Below the pieces are notes generated by a model, which worked only from the letters and a program-made list of their open reading frames with translations, was not told the DNA's origin and ran no database searches. Made by a program: the position numbers and the translations under genes. This document shows positions 48,119-60,284 of a stretch of DNA of 64,000 bases, piece after piece. The first letter of the stretch is position 1, and each line of letters begins with the position of its first letter. This DNA comes from Oreocharis arfaki (taxonomy: Eukaryota; Chordata; Aves; Passeriformes; Paramythiidae), in the NCBI GenBank assembly GCA_013398015.1, contig VZRR01009806.1:4886-68885 (forward strand). Direction: 5' to 3'.

Positions 48119-50819
48119 TACTGATAAGAAGGTACTCCAGCACTGAAAAAGAATGATAATTTCTCTTTTGTTTAAAAGGGAATGGTCAGACTTCTTCAGT
48201 TAAGGTTGCTTAATATTAGTTTTTTTCATTTATGCATTCTGTGCAGGCCTTCAAAATTATACTAGAAATTTTCCACGTGGAGGCTCGAGGAATAAGACAG
48301 GGAAAAGAGAGACCTGAAAGAAAGAAAGGAAGAGAAAATAGATATGAAAGAATAGATTTAGCTGTAATGTTGTTGCCACTAGCCTACTGCCAAATGAAGC
48401 AGCTGCCTCCAGGACACAGACGATGTGTGCTGAAGGGAAAAAGCACAACTTACACAGAACCTTAATTCAGTTTTGCTTCCTACACTGTTGATGGGTGTTA
48501 GTGTCGCATACGATTCAGGAAGGTGAAAGCTCTTTGGCTGGAGGACCAATCTATAGTTGGACCCCAGACAAGGTGTACTTTGGAAAATATGAAAATGAGC
48601 GCACTGTTAAGCCTATGACTTGGCTGGACCTGTGTATGCTGGGGTCTGAGAATGCCATCTGGTAGAGTTTGTAAGAGACCACAGCCTCTGGCACTGCTTC
48701 GGGATCCACACCCTGGACTTTCCAAAAAACCCTTGAAAGGGAGTATACACATCAGGAAGCCCTTTGCCCGCCTCTCATCATCTGTCTGCCCCACAGACAA
48801 CAGAAAACATGAAAATGCTGGTAAAGAGAAGTTGTTGTCACAGTGCTTACAGTTGTTTGCTTAAAAACCAATCTGTTTATAAGAAAAATTTTCTAAAAAA
48901 AAAGTCAAGGCCATGATATTAAAATAGTTCAGTAATAAACCTGTGATATTTAGGGTGGGGAAGAGCGGGGCAGTGAGTGAGAAGACCTGCAGAGTAGTTA
49001 TGGTGGGGAAGTATTTTTAAACATCTGTGGAAGTACAAACAAAATCTATGCGTGAGGAATTAGTTCCATTTTAAATATGCATATAATTTGTTTGTGAAAG
49101 AACCGATATTGTTTTCACCACTGAGAAGGAAACTGCCACATTAATTTACTTCACAGTAGAAAAATCATTGGGAGAGTAAAATAAGCTTTGCTCTGTGCTG
49201 GATTTAAATGAATATGTGTTCGTGTTTCATTGGAGTATATTTACATTTTGTTATTATTCTCCTTCTGTCATGCTCCCCCCAATTTTTCAAAGAGAGTTCC
49301 ATTAATGTTAATTTGGTACATAAAAATGTAGTTGGTGTGGTGGAAAAAGTTATACAGTCAAGCTGATGTTTGAGGGGGAATTAAGTACAATGAAGATTTA
49401 AAAATCAATAATTAGGCAGAAATTTTTCCTTTTACCACTTGAAGAGGGAGAGAGCTTCTCGTCAGTGAACTCTTTTTATACTGAGGTAGACCATATGTAT
49501 TGTAAATTATTTTAAGTGCAGTCACTGAATTCTTTGGAGAGTGTATCAGTGTCCACAAAATAGTAAACTGTCTGTCAAATCTGCAGTTCAGTTTACAGGA
49601 GGCTTTTGAGACTGAGTTCTCTAAGTACTGCCTTTTTCAGATGATGACATACTATAGCAGAACAACTAAAACATGCCTGAATTAGACATCTGGGAGACTT
49701 TTTGGTGGTACTACAATGGTGAAAGGTTTGCTTTTTATGCAAAACAATCTAAATGAAAAGGAAATACGTGCAACAGTAGCCATGCTATCGACAGTCAGAA
49801 TGAGTAAAGGAAGTCTTAGCAGCTGTTTAAACAGATACATGCCAGTCTCAGAGGGAGACTGATCAGTAAGTAATTAATTGGCTGTTTTCTAAAATCCACA
49901 AAGTACAACTGGAATAATCAAGTTACTTTCCTGTATAAATATGCCCTGCCGAAATTAACAGTGTTTGAAATCCTAGATACTTATCCAAACATTAAAGGAC
50001 TTGACCACCTCATTCACTGAAAAGATGCAGTCTGTCACCACAAGAAAGGACTTTGCTAAGAATCGACAAGAGATAAATCATTTGGATTTACTCTAAGTCT
50101 GCCCAGTTTTTCTAAGACCCATTTTAGTCTGTGTCCAATTGTTAGGAAAAAAAGAAGAGGAATCAGATAATATTTAATTTTCTCTTAAAGGAAAATTTTG
50201 TTCTCCCCACTGCGTGCATCCTGTTGAATTACACACACTGCGATTCCCTTTTTCCAGTCATATCTTGGAACAGGCAAACTCATTTTAGGGAATACTACTT
50301 TTGTTGGTTGATTGATGAGTTTGGTTTTCCTTTATCAAAAAATGTACACCATTGTGTCTAAAAAAAGCACAGTCCAGGAGTCAAAATCTGAGTTCCAGCT
50401 GGTTGCTATTCCAACACAGAGATCATTTTAGGAATCTCATTTATCAGATTTCAGACTAAAACCTCCATTTTATACAATAGGAAGTCTGAACTCTTTTTGA
50501 AGCCTAAACTGATCTCCCAGTAACCATTAATCTTGTTTTGTGCAAATTTTGAAAAGCGAGTGATGGGACCTGTATAGTCAATTGCAATGGCTTTGTTTTC
50601 TTGAGGTTTTTTTTTTTTTTTCTTTTTGCTTTAGGATTTTTTATCTATTCCTTTGGACTGAAGTTCCTGTACAGCATGCCACTTACATATATTCTGTAGC
50701 TGATTATTCTCATCTATAGAGTCATATAAGAGGGTTATTTCTTTGTTGTTTTTTTTTTTAAATTTGATTATAAATGAAATCATTGCATTCAAAATTTGTT
50801 TCATTATCCAGATATACAA
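48119..50819. other. Unique DNA with a somewhat GC-richer patch
   Basis: 48490-48800 is more balanced in composition and carries a 100-codon minus-strand frame and a 70-codon plus-strand frame, neither recognisable. A T run lies at 50607-50621. No transposon named. Confidence 0.45.
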
Positions 50820-50960
50820 ATATTCATGCTAGGAGCATATGTATCACTGTAGCTTCGTGCAACGCCGTTGGTGGTGCTCGTAGAGCTCTCCAATATGGGA
50901 ATGCATTAGTGCATTAGATAGGGTTTACTAATGCACCTTCGCATTCATTACTGGAACAAA
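50820..50960. other. Balanced-composition block containing a nested hairpin
   Basis: Within AT-rich flanks this block reads 'cttcgtgcaacgccgttggtggtgctcgtagagctctcc' and then folds: GAATGC (50899-50904) and GTGCATTAG (50909-50917) pair with CTAATGCAC (50928-50936) and GCATTC (50941-50946). The result is 15 base pairs with a symmetric 4x4 internal loop and a 10-base apical loop. The rare CpG-containing words and the fold suggest selective constraint. A microRNA precursor would normally need a longer stem, so a regulatory element or structured RNA is as likely. Confidence 0.4.
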
Positions 50961-52902
50961 TGATAATTTTTTTTTTGTCATGACAAGTGCACAGAAAGCT
51001 GTGCTATTGTGACTCTATAAAGTAGCTTTTTCTAATGAAGACAAAGACAAGGAAACGGAAATAAAGCTTGTTTGAGGTTTTTTCATTTATTCTGATTTGT
51101 CTTAAATTACAGGTCTACTGAGAATTCACTCGTGTTCTGTATAAATTCAGGTTGGCACTTCGCATTTGGAATGCAAGTCTTTGAAAGATGTTTCAGAATA
51201 GAATCCAGGTACACAGAACATGGAGAACTGTGTTCAATGCTAATAAACATGGCTTATTCGGGAAGATTTATTTTGAAATACAGCCATCCTCATTCGATTT
51301 CCTTTTTGTAACATAATTTATTGAAAAATATGTATAATAAGAGATAATTTGTATAAGAAATTAGGTTTTATATCCTGAATTCTTGTCCATGAGAGAATTG
51401 TTAGACAGCTCTCAGCAATGGACACATCCAACATGTCTCATCATTTGTCCAATATTTTCGTCAGAGAGAGAGTTTCTTATGTAATAGGATTGTTATTTTC
51501 TAGATAAATTCACTATGAGAGCTATTTTATCAAGATAGACTTTCCTTTTTCTTAGTTTTTAAGATTCATATCTGTCTATGTTCTACATGTGAAATGAAAC
51601 ATGAAGAATAATACCTCTAAATTTTGAATAAAAGCCTGAAATAGCCTAATTTTTTTGTATAATGTATCATCCCTTTTTTCATTCTTCTGTTTTGATGAGA
51701 GAATTGGAAACAAGATGTAAACTCTCCTGTTGCTTTCCCTGTATAATCCTTAAATAATCTGCTTGTAAAATATGAAGTGATAAAACAAGATAATATAAGG
51801 GGGTTTTACCCTCAACATCTCTCCTATAAGGTAATCTTAATATTAAAGACAGTTATTCCATTTCAATAGAATAAGTAGCAGCCAACAGTTCTTTTCATCT
51901 TTATTATCATTATATTTATTTATTTATTTATTGGTAATCAGGATATTCAGGGAAGGTTTATCTAGTTTAATCACAGCAAAACCACTCAACAGTACCCCAG
52001 AGCGAAGGAAAAGCTTTCTGAACAATCTAAAAGGTTTGGACATGCTTGAACGTGCTCTGAATTCTGCAGTGTACTCCCATGGGGTGCATGATGTTTATAT
52101 TATGTTTTCTTCCCTCCTTATTTCTTAAAACGTTATTTCTCTCATTAACTATTTAATTATATTATAGTAATGTCTAAATGGCCCACTCCATTTGTCTGGA
52201 ATTATGTAACAGGAGTTTTGTTTTGCTTTACTTTCCACTAGTACCTTAATCTGTTGCTCTCTGATCACGTAGAGCTACTGAGACTTTGGGCTGCATTAAC
52301 CTGCAGGTTCTGTGGGTTACAGAAGAGACACATTAAACTTGCCTTGAGTTTTAGAGATGAAAGTTGGTGTATGAATTCAAAGCAAGACCCCATTCACTAT
52401 AATGCAAATGAGAGCTGAAGGAAACAAATATGCAGCTAAAAGATTGATTGCAGGAAATTCGAAGAATCTTTTATTGAGTGATGAAATTTTAAGAGTGCAT
52501 ATGTCACCTTACAGTCCAGCCAGAGATACAGAGAGAAGAATGGAAAACAAAACAAGAAATGTTTTGTGTGTTACACGAAAACTGTTGGGAGTCTTGTTGA
52601 ATAAGACAGCTATAATTAAATTGAAATGAGATTTCTTAATCAGTAAAACTCTATTTATTTTGTAATGTATGTATTTAAGTTCAAGTTAAAATCAGGTTGT
52701 AGTTTTGCTGTGGTATTTTTTAACATGAAACACTAAAAATTATTAATGATGTATTTGTTTTGTTTCTTTTTAATGTATAATAAATTAACTGAAGAAGTGG
52801 AAGCAAATTTAAAAAAAGAAAAAAAAAATAGCAAAAAAACCCCAACCAAATCAAAACGCTAAAGAGCCAAACAGCTTGGAAATGTTCATTAAAATTGAAG
52901 TA
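50961..52902. other. Unique AT-rich DNA with (TTTA)n
   Basis: The (ATTT)n microsatellite at 51909-51931 and an A-rich stretch at 52808-52847 are the only repeats. Frames at 51931-52128 and 52402-52629 show no domain. Confidence 0.5.
51909..51931. repeat. (TTTA)n microsatellite
   Basis: About five ATTT/TTTA units in tandem. Confidence 0.9.
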
Positions 52903-52995
52903 TGAAATCATAGGATTATAAAAGCCTTTGGGCTGGAAGAGACTTTCCAAGACCATGTAGTCCATCCTCCCCTCCCCCAGGCAGGAATAGCTTTC
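52903..52995 (-). mobile_element. CR1 3' tail remnant, antisense
   Basis: 'gaaatcataggattataaaagcctttgggctggaagagactttccaagaccatgtagtccatcctcccc' matches the antisense end of CR1 (agaatcatagaatggtttgggttggaagggaccttaaagatcatctagtcca). Fewer than 100 bases remain. It is preceded by an A-rich tract. Confidence 0.75.
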
Positions 52996-53375
52996 ACTAA
53001 ATCTTTCCCTATAGAAATAATGTTTTTAAATTAAATGACTGACTGAAAAACCCCCAAGTAGCAAGATACCTTAAAAAAAAATTACGGTAGCAAAAGATTT
53101 TAGTGGATGAGGGGAAGACTTTTTTGGTGGTCTATTGGAGGTTTTTGGTTTAACATAGGTAGATCTTTAACTATTTGAATTATAATGGATCATAAATCCT
53201 TCTTCTTTCCTCATCTTTATCTTTGTCAGGTGTAGTACAGTTGTGTATACATTAGTGTTTTTGTGCATGCATCCTATATATTTCAAGTTGCTATGTTTCT
53301 CCAAGGAGTGGTGTTAGAGACCATGATCTGCTTTCCCTTTGGCTGAAACAAAATAAAACACAGAAATAGACTCAC

Positions 53376-53448
53376 CAGAGCACACACGATACACTCCAGC
53401 CACATATTCAATAAGTGGAACAAATTTGGATACCAAGGAAGTAAACCT
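53376..53448 (-). other. Candidate internal exon (73 nt), minus strand
   Basis: On the minus strand the acceptor 'gtgtatctttttccag' precedes AGG and the donor CTG|GTGAGT is near-consensus. One frame is open across the whole exon, reading FTSLVSKFVPLIEYVAGVYR then VCS. The residue mix looks like protein. It is in a different frame from the 105-codon minus-strand ORF at 53283-53600, so one of the two is chance. No homologue recognised. Confidence 0.22.
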
Positions 53449-55422
53449 CTGGAAAAAGATACACCGTGTATGATGTTAGGACCCCTCAGTGAACCGCTAC
53501 ATTTTACGGACCTTATCTTTCCAGTCTTCACATCTTGGTAATAACAGGTATAGCTGACTTCTCTTATAGTAAGTATAAGATTACTTGTGTGTTCTTCCAT
53601 TTATGAAATTGTTCAAAAGGTATTTAGTCTGTATGTAGGTTAATGAGAAGAACATGCAATCTTTAATGGGCATCGTGTTGTAAGTTTCGAGCCTTATTTG
53701 GAAGTAAAGGGATTGTCTCACGTTTTGTCAGACAATGATTGATCAACTGCATATAAGGCATAATTCGGGAAAACACTTGCAGAACTTTAAATGAAAAATT
53801 CCTGGATTATGTTGATTTTTTTGCCACATCTTTTACTTATCTATGGCCAGCCAAATACTTAAATGGGCTTGGAACACACTTGTTCTACTTTCTTCTCTAG
53901 TACAAATGTAGTAAGGAAAGAGAACCAGACAATATACCTACATGCCTATTTTGAGGAGGGCAAAAACACCCAAAACAAACCCCTTGCTGTTTAAAATTAT
54001 ATGTTTCTTCATATTATTATTAATTTCCTTTCTATGATCTTTTTAAAATTCACGATGAAGAAGGCAAGAAAGCAGGGAGTTTGCAGTAATCAAAAAAGGA
54101 GAATTAACATTAGCATATTAAAGTCCTATATTTCCATCCTTCTTCCCCTCACTAAGTCTCAGTTACTTCTGGGAACCACATAACATGGCAGACTGAAATT
54201 GCAAGAGAGACTTGAGTAAATTCTCCCGCAGAAGTTGACAAGTCGAACCCAAAGAGCACACCCAGGTCTCAATTTCCTCTTCAAACTCACATACTTCTAT
54301 CTTGAATGTCACCTCTCGTGTTATAAGTGATTACTGTATGAAAACCACAGGCATGAGGGCATTAAGGTGCACTTCTAATGGAAGCCAACACTTTCTACTA
54401 TTAACTCGTAAGATTAGGCAAAATATTTTTATGTGTGTTTTATTTTCATCCAGACTTAATGCTCTATGAATCTAAAAGAGAAAAACTAGCAGCAAGCTAC
54501 GGCCTGAAAACATACAAGCACTAACCACATGTTTTCCAAGAACAAAAAATGAAGAAACATGTGAGGCATCTAAAATTATGTGAGAGTTCATTTCACAATA
54601 ATGAGAAAGAGACTTCAAAAAGTTAACTAAATGGTTATATGCATACACATTGTGGTTTTTTCTGTCATTACATATGTATGAAAAATACAATATACAGTAG
54701 CAAAAAAGTCTCACTTTCTGTCACTGAAGTTTTCATCTTAGAATTGCATATCTCTAATCCCACTGGAGTTCCCCATTAGAAGTTCTTCTCTGCTACGAAA
54801 ATCTAATGCAAGGCAGGCAGGGTAAAGCTAGGAGAATATATTCTGTATTTATTAACCAGTGTTTTGTATCCAGTGAAGAATGACAGAGAAATAGGAAAGA
54901 CAAACATTTATCTAAACTGAGTTCTTTTGCTTATTGAGAATTACCAGTTGCAGGAGACTAGTAGTTCTAAAGATTTAGCCAAATATATATATCTTTTTAG
55001 AGCCTCCATTATATAGAAAGGATTTTAATATTCTTTAGAAATCTGGCTTGTAACTGTGGAATCACACTACTATTTAAGCTTAAAAATTAAATAGGCCTAG
55101 TGTATAACTTCGGTTTATAGAAATCAGCTTTCCTAAAGTTTTGAGGTGCCCAGGTCAAAGTGCTCTTAAAGCAATTACAATTTCTGTTGCCCAGGCAGGT
55201 AACATGTCACAGAGTTACAATGTGCACCACTCCATGATCACCTTTTTCCCCCTCTGCCCATTATGCTATTGCTGTCTTTTGAAACGTTTTTTCATAACTG
55301 GATTACAGCACACCAAAAATATCTAGCATGCTATGCCAACAGTGTCACCTCTGCTTCCTTCTGGGTCTCACTAATCTGTTCGAAAAAGACATTAAACCAT
55401 ACCAGTAGATAACTTGGAAAAG

Positions 55423-55458
55423 AAAAACAAACCAAACAACAAACAAACAAACAAAAAT
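55423..55458. repeat. (CAAA)n simple repeat
   Basis: 'aaaaacaaaccaaacaacaaacaaacaaacaaaaa' with four clean CAAA units. Confidence 0.9.
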
Positions 55459-55972
55459 AAACCTCACCAAAATTAAGCCAAATCAAATCAAAAGTTGTAT
55501 TAATTTTTTCTCCTGGCAATGTCAGAATTTCTTGTGAATCTATGTCTTGTTCTAATACCCTGCAAACCAAGCGACTATGCTTTGCTGAATGTGTTGGGCC
55601 TAATCCCTAATTATCCTCAAGGCTTACTAAACCCTGTTTCCTGGAAAAAAACAATTGTTACATTCTTCGTTTCTCCATCTGATACCAAAAAAGGGGCAGC
55701 TGAGAAGAATACGTATCAAAGGACAGAATTTTACTAAGGCATTTTTGGTTCTCTATTTACTTCCATGTCACACCCCAAAATTCAATCTGGAATCTCTCAG
55801 AAACTGACATGTCGATGTTACTTATTCAAACCAGAGAACACGGATGAATCATACCTTCTAAAATAATGATACCACTAGAAATAGTGAATTACAATTATTA
55901 TGTATTTTTAATTTGTTCAAGCTAATAGATTTTTATGAATAGAAGCTGAGGCATTGATGTAGCTGTTTGGAC

Positions 55973-56310
55973 CCGAGTTGCTGAGGGGCCAAGAAAATCA
56001 GCAGCAGCTCATCACTGGTAGTTCTGCCTGAAGCAGTAGATGCTGAGAAGGGGGAGGCGTGAGTGATTCTTATTCTAAAATTAATAAATAGTGCACAAAC
56101 TGCACTGTCTTTAAGGCTAGCAGGTGGCTTTCAGCTCTAAAAAGACTTCCACCGAGTCTTTCCTTACTGTGAAGAAAGATAACTTTGGGGTATTTAGGGC
56201 TGAGTTGCTGCACGATGAGGTCCTGGCAGTTTTATCAGTTTCAGCGGCAGATGCTGTAATGGTGTGAGCAGAAGAAAAGAGGAATCTTATATTCTAAAAT
56301 TATTTAAGGA
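55973..56310. repeat. Degenerate direct duplication, ~229-bp period
   Basis: GAGTTGCTG at 55975-55983 recurs at 56202-56210. In both copies it is followed by a CAG(T/C)(A/G)G(C/T)AGATGCTG-like word and then by TATTCTAAAATTA near 56071 and 56290. Spacing is conserved to within a few bases. Either an old tandem duplication or two copies of an unnamed repeat. Confidence 0.4.
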
Positions 56311-56409
56311 AGATGTTTTGAAAAATCAGAGCTAACAAAATTAGGAAACATTTAAACAGAAAATCACTATGAACTCAGGATTTTGGTGGTTCCTAAACAG
56401 TAGTACAAG

Positions 56410-56545
56410 TTGCAGAATTTGGAAGTGATTTCTGGAGGTCACATAGACAAAACTCACTGCTCAAACAGGGCCACCTACAGCTGGGTGTTTGGACTAGATT
56501 ATCTTGAAGTCTCTTCCAACCAAAATCATTCTGTAATTCTATGAC
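56410..56545. mobile_element. Two CR1 tail remnants in opposite orientation
   Basis: 56410-56479 reads as antisense CR1 end (ggaagtgatttctggaggtcacatagac..ctcactgctcaaacagggccacct). 56480-56545 reads as sense CR1 end (ggactagattatcttgaagtctcttccaaccaaaatcattctgtaattctatgac). The two are partial inverted copies, so the block can fold on itself. A single inverted-tail element or a CR1 inserted into another CR1 would both explain it. Confidence 0.6.
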
Positions 56546-57899
56546 TTGTGATATTATGATCTGTTTATATGGAAAATGTACAAATATTTATGGCAAGGGC
56601 TGCAGCACAGCCAGTGTCACCTAGGAATGTGTGTGTTACAACACCATAAATTATCCTAGAGCAAGTCAGTATGGGAAATTTTTAATCTCTTTGGAAATAT
56701 GTGTTATTTTGGACTATTTTTATATGTATTGTATGTACTGAACAACTGAATCTGTTCAAGTGCTTGCATATGCTTCAAGGGGTTGGGGCAAAGGCCAAAG
56801 GAGCTTCTATTTAGAAAAATTAGGCTGGACATAAATACTGCAGCATAAAGTACAGAGGCTCTGTGGGGCTGTGGCTGTAGTAACTTAAGCCCCAAGGAAA
56901 TCTGTTAATGTTGATGATGATTTTTCACTTCACCTGGTAGAGTTCTGTTAATGTGAGTGCATGCTTTACCCCAGGGCATGGGGTACAAGAGAGACCTCTG
57001 CAGTCATGTCCTAAAGATTTTCAGTCTCTTCATGCCAGTTCCATGAAAGCAGGGTCTATATCTCTTTCTTGGCAATATATTTATTTATCATTCTCAAAGT
57101 GCTCTAGGACTAAGGCTATATTCATATGTACTCATCTGCATCTCTGTTTATTTACAGCTTATGGTGGAGGGCTGAATTTCCATGATATTGAGAAATTTCA
57201 ATATAAAAACTTTTTACATAACAGCAGAAATTATTTACTTTGTCAAATAGCTTTGGCACTAACGTGATATCCAGAAAACTTCAATCCAATCCTTTTTTTG
57301 TGAAATAGTGCAAGAAGTGGTTCATAATTAAAAACAACTTGTTACACAATATTTTTAGAGGCATGGCAAAACATCAATCAATTTTTTTTGAGGATTATCT
57401 AGGATTATCTCCTAAGGCTAAACATGTTGATTGTTCAGAATTTTAGCTGTCACTTCATTTTTTGCAAACAACGGAAAAATACTTCTCTTTCCTTTCCTAG
57501 AATATTGAAAATGAAGATAATTGCAATGACATGATGCCTATTAAAAACAGAATAGAAAGAACAGGTAGGAAAAATGAACTGAGTAAAAGCAGATAAAGTT
57601 TTGGACAGAGTGATAATTCCCAACACTTAAATTTTTGGGCATAGTTATATTGTGAAATGTGTTGCCATTTATCAACTTTAAAAAGTTTGAGTATTTTTTC
57701 CATATAGAAAAATCTAGAGTGGTGGGGTTTTTTTTGTTTGGTTTTTTGTTTTTTTTTTCCTTTTCCTTTCTCTTTTTTAACCTGTGGCTTGAAAGAAAGC
57801 AGCTGTGAGAATGAATTTCATGCTAGTAGACACTTTTAAGACTAGATTTAGCTGCAGTCACATTAGCTTAGATAATAGGAGAATTTTTCTTCATTGAAA
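56546..57899. other. Unique AT-rich DNA
   Basis: No gene recognised. Contains a tandem 'aggattatct' pair near 57392-57410 and the G/T-rich tract at 57725-57776. The 104-codon frame at 56953-57267 shows no domain. Confidence 0.5.
57725..57776. repeat. G/T- then C/T-rich low-complexity tract
   Basis: 'ggggttttttttgtttggttttttg' followed by a pyrimidine run. Confidence 0.85.
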
Positions 57900-58300
57900 A
57901 TGCTCCCTGTCGCTTAAGAAGAACTCACTGAGGCAGCCTGCCATCTAGCTTTTTCACAGCAAAATAGGCTTGCAGACTGCAGATGAGAGACTCGGGAGCA
58001 GAGACAATTTTAACTTAGCCATCCCTAATTTATCTCAAGCTTTTTCAATTCATCTTCACTGCTCTATGCACACTGGAACACCAGATTGCCAGCCCCTGGG
58101 AAAAGAATGCAGCCAGGGATCTAGAGAGCTGTCACATCCCGAGAAATATTTAAATTGTGCTGATTTTCTTCTGGAGTGCTGAGCAGAGGGAATGAAACTC
58201 TCCATCAAGTCATAGCTTTGCGGGCAATAGATCAGAGGATACTGCCAGTTTTTCTAATGGATTATTGTTATCGGGCAGGTTCTTCCTGAAGGTATGTAGT
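57900..58300. promoter_or_regulatory. Putative conserved block, possible exon inside
   Basis: Balanced composition and no repeats. Within it 'gattttcttctggagtgctgagcag' (ending 58187) could be a splice acceptor followed by 33 open codons reading GNETLHQVIALRAIDQRILP and then VFLMDYCYRAGSS to a TGA at 58287-58289. A 70-codon frame at 57970-58182 occupies the upstream half. Neither is recognisable. A non-coding regulatory element is the more cautious reading. Confidence 0.25.
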
Positions 58301-60283
58301 TACTCTCTCAATTCATTACCCACACTATTTATCAGGTAATGATCTAATGAACTAGTAATCCAGATACATTAAGAAAAATGTTAACTAAGTAGTCTGTATT
58401 GATTGAATGATGGCACTTTATTGCAGCATGTTTGCAGGTAAAACACTCTGATCTACTTACTGTAGATGTGTTGTACCTACTGCCAAGTGCTTTGTCAGCA
58501 ATCCCCCCAAGCAAAAAACAATCCTTAATCTTTAAACAAAAAAGCAAAAATCCATTGTGCTGCATATAACACTGCCACAAGTTGATGCTGACTGACCAGA
58601 GAATGTTGTTTTTTTGAAACAATGAATAATCAATAGCAAAATCCTGCTTCTGATTTTGAATTTGTTACAGAGGAGTACTAATTTTGCAAAATATTTTCCA
58701 AACCTGGGTATATGCAGGACTCCCCTTAAAGTACTACAAATTAATTCTGGAGTTAGATATTTGCTTGTTTACTATGGTGTTTTACCCTTTCACATAGGGA
58801 GTTACAATATTTCATTCTGAAAATCTCTGATAGATATGTGCCAGAAGTCTGTTGTTGCATCTGTACTGCCACACTCCAGGAGCTGCTTAGTAAAGCATAA
58901 GGATTATATACCACAACAGGAGGTTTAAAAATAAAATCTGTAAAGAATTTCTTGCCTTTTAAACTTCTCTGTTTATACAGGAGTTACAGCATGTTCCTCC
59001 TAATCTGAATTGCTTACTGCATGTCTGTAGCTTGTGAGGTAGCCTGACCTGAAAATGAGAGATCTCTAGATTGCAGAAGCAGCCAGACATTTTTGAACTA
59101 TTCCAAGCGCGGGAGTCGCTGCAGAGATGGAAAGCACTGCCACATTTAAGTTAAAGTCTTGGCCTTGTTTCATTTCCAAGTTGGCCCTCTACCTGAGTAC
59201 AAACTCTGAGACTTGAACACAAATTGGCAGGTGCAGGGTGAAGCAAGAGTTAAGCCCTGAGAAAAATAAAAATTCTTATCTGTAGCTTCTTGTCCAGCAC
59301 ACTGGATGGGCTGCTGTCATGCTACCAAGAGTGAATGATGTATGAGCTTGTCTGTGGTGTACTTGATAGTGCAGTGGATATGCTGAACTGGACTTTTAGC
59401 TACAAGTGATGGATGTTTGTCATATTTTTGGATACACTGCTGAAAGAAAGCAATAAGATAGAAATAGGTTACAAAGCTGGGGGAGAAGGGGATCTCAAAA
59501 GCCCATATTGGTTAAAAGCAGTAAATCTGAGATAAGAGCATTTTCTAGTATGTTTATCTTCCTCTATTTAATGAATATAGTATATTCAAGGTGTTAATAA
59601 AAAATTACAGTAGTACATGTTGCTCCTGTATGCAACACCAGAAATTTCCTTTTCTCTAATGCCTTGGAAAGGCTAAAGAAAAAAGGAGAGAGATTGATTC
59701 TATCCCATTTCCAATGAACTCTTTTAAAGCAATTCCTTTCCTATGGACCTCAGAAGGACTCAGGTAAAGAGGCTTTCATTAAAGCTTTCATTAAAGCCTC
59801 CCTAGAGGCTCCTACCATCAGCAAGATATTTTTTAAAGGAAATGTGCACATTAGCTGTGTTTGTCCCAATCTCCTGAACTTCTCATTTAAATATATAGAG
59901 GCATCATAACATGTTTCTAGATACCCATGGATATTTCAGCATTTTATGCACTCACTTATGAGTGTCACAACCTGAGAGGGTAATACAGCCTTCACCTGTT
60001 ATATATTGCTCATATGAAAAACTAACTTTTCTAGATCACATTTCATTTTGTCACCTTTGAGCCCAATTATATGTTTCCTTTTAAATGTTTGGTTACTTTA
60101 ACCACTTGCTATTTAAATATAATTTTTTATGATGTATGGGATTGGGGAGTAACCAAGAGCAACACAAAATCATCTCGATCTTTTCTCCAAAGATGAAACA
60201 AAACACATTAAAACTAGATGTAGATGGGAGAGTGATATTAAAAAATAAAAAGTAAATGAAGGTGAATAGATTTACGTTCTATC

Positions 60284-60284
60284 N
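60284..60284. other. Ambiguous base (N) in assembly
   Basis: A single N within 'tctatcntttcttcc', just upstream of a run of 18 A. It reflects base-call uncertainty, not biology. Confidence 0.99.

Larger units (their letters stand above)
52996..55972. other. Unique AT-rich DNA
   Basis: Apart from the exon candidate at 53376-53448, no gene or transposon recognised. An A/C-rich (CAAA)n tract lies at 55423-55458. Short frames at 54472-54714 and 55331-55737 look like chance. Confidence 0.5.
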
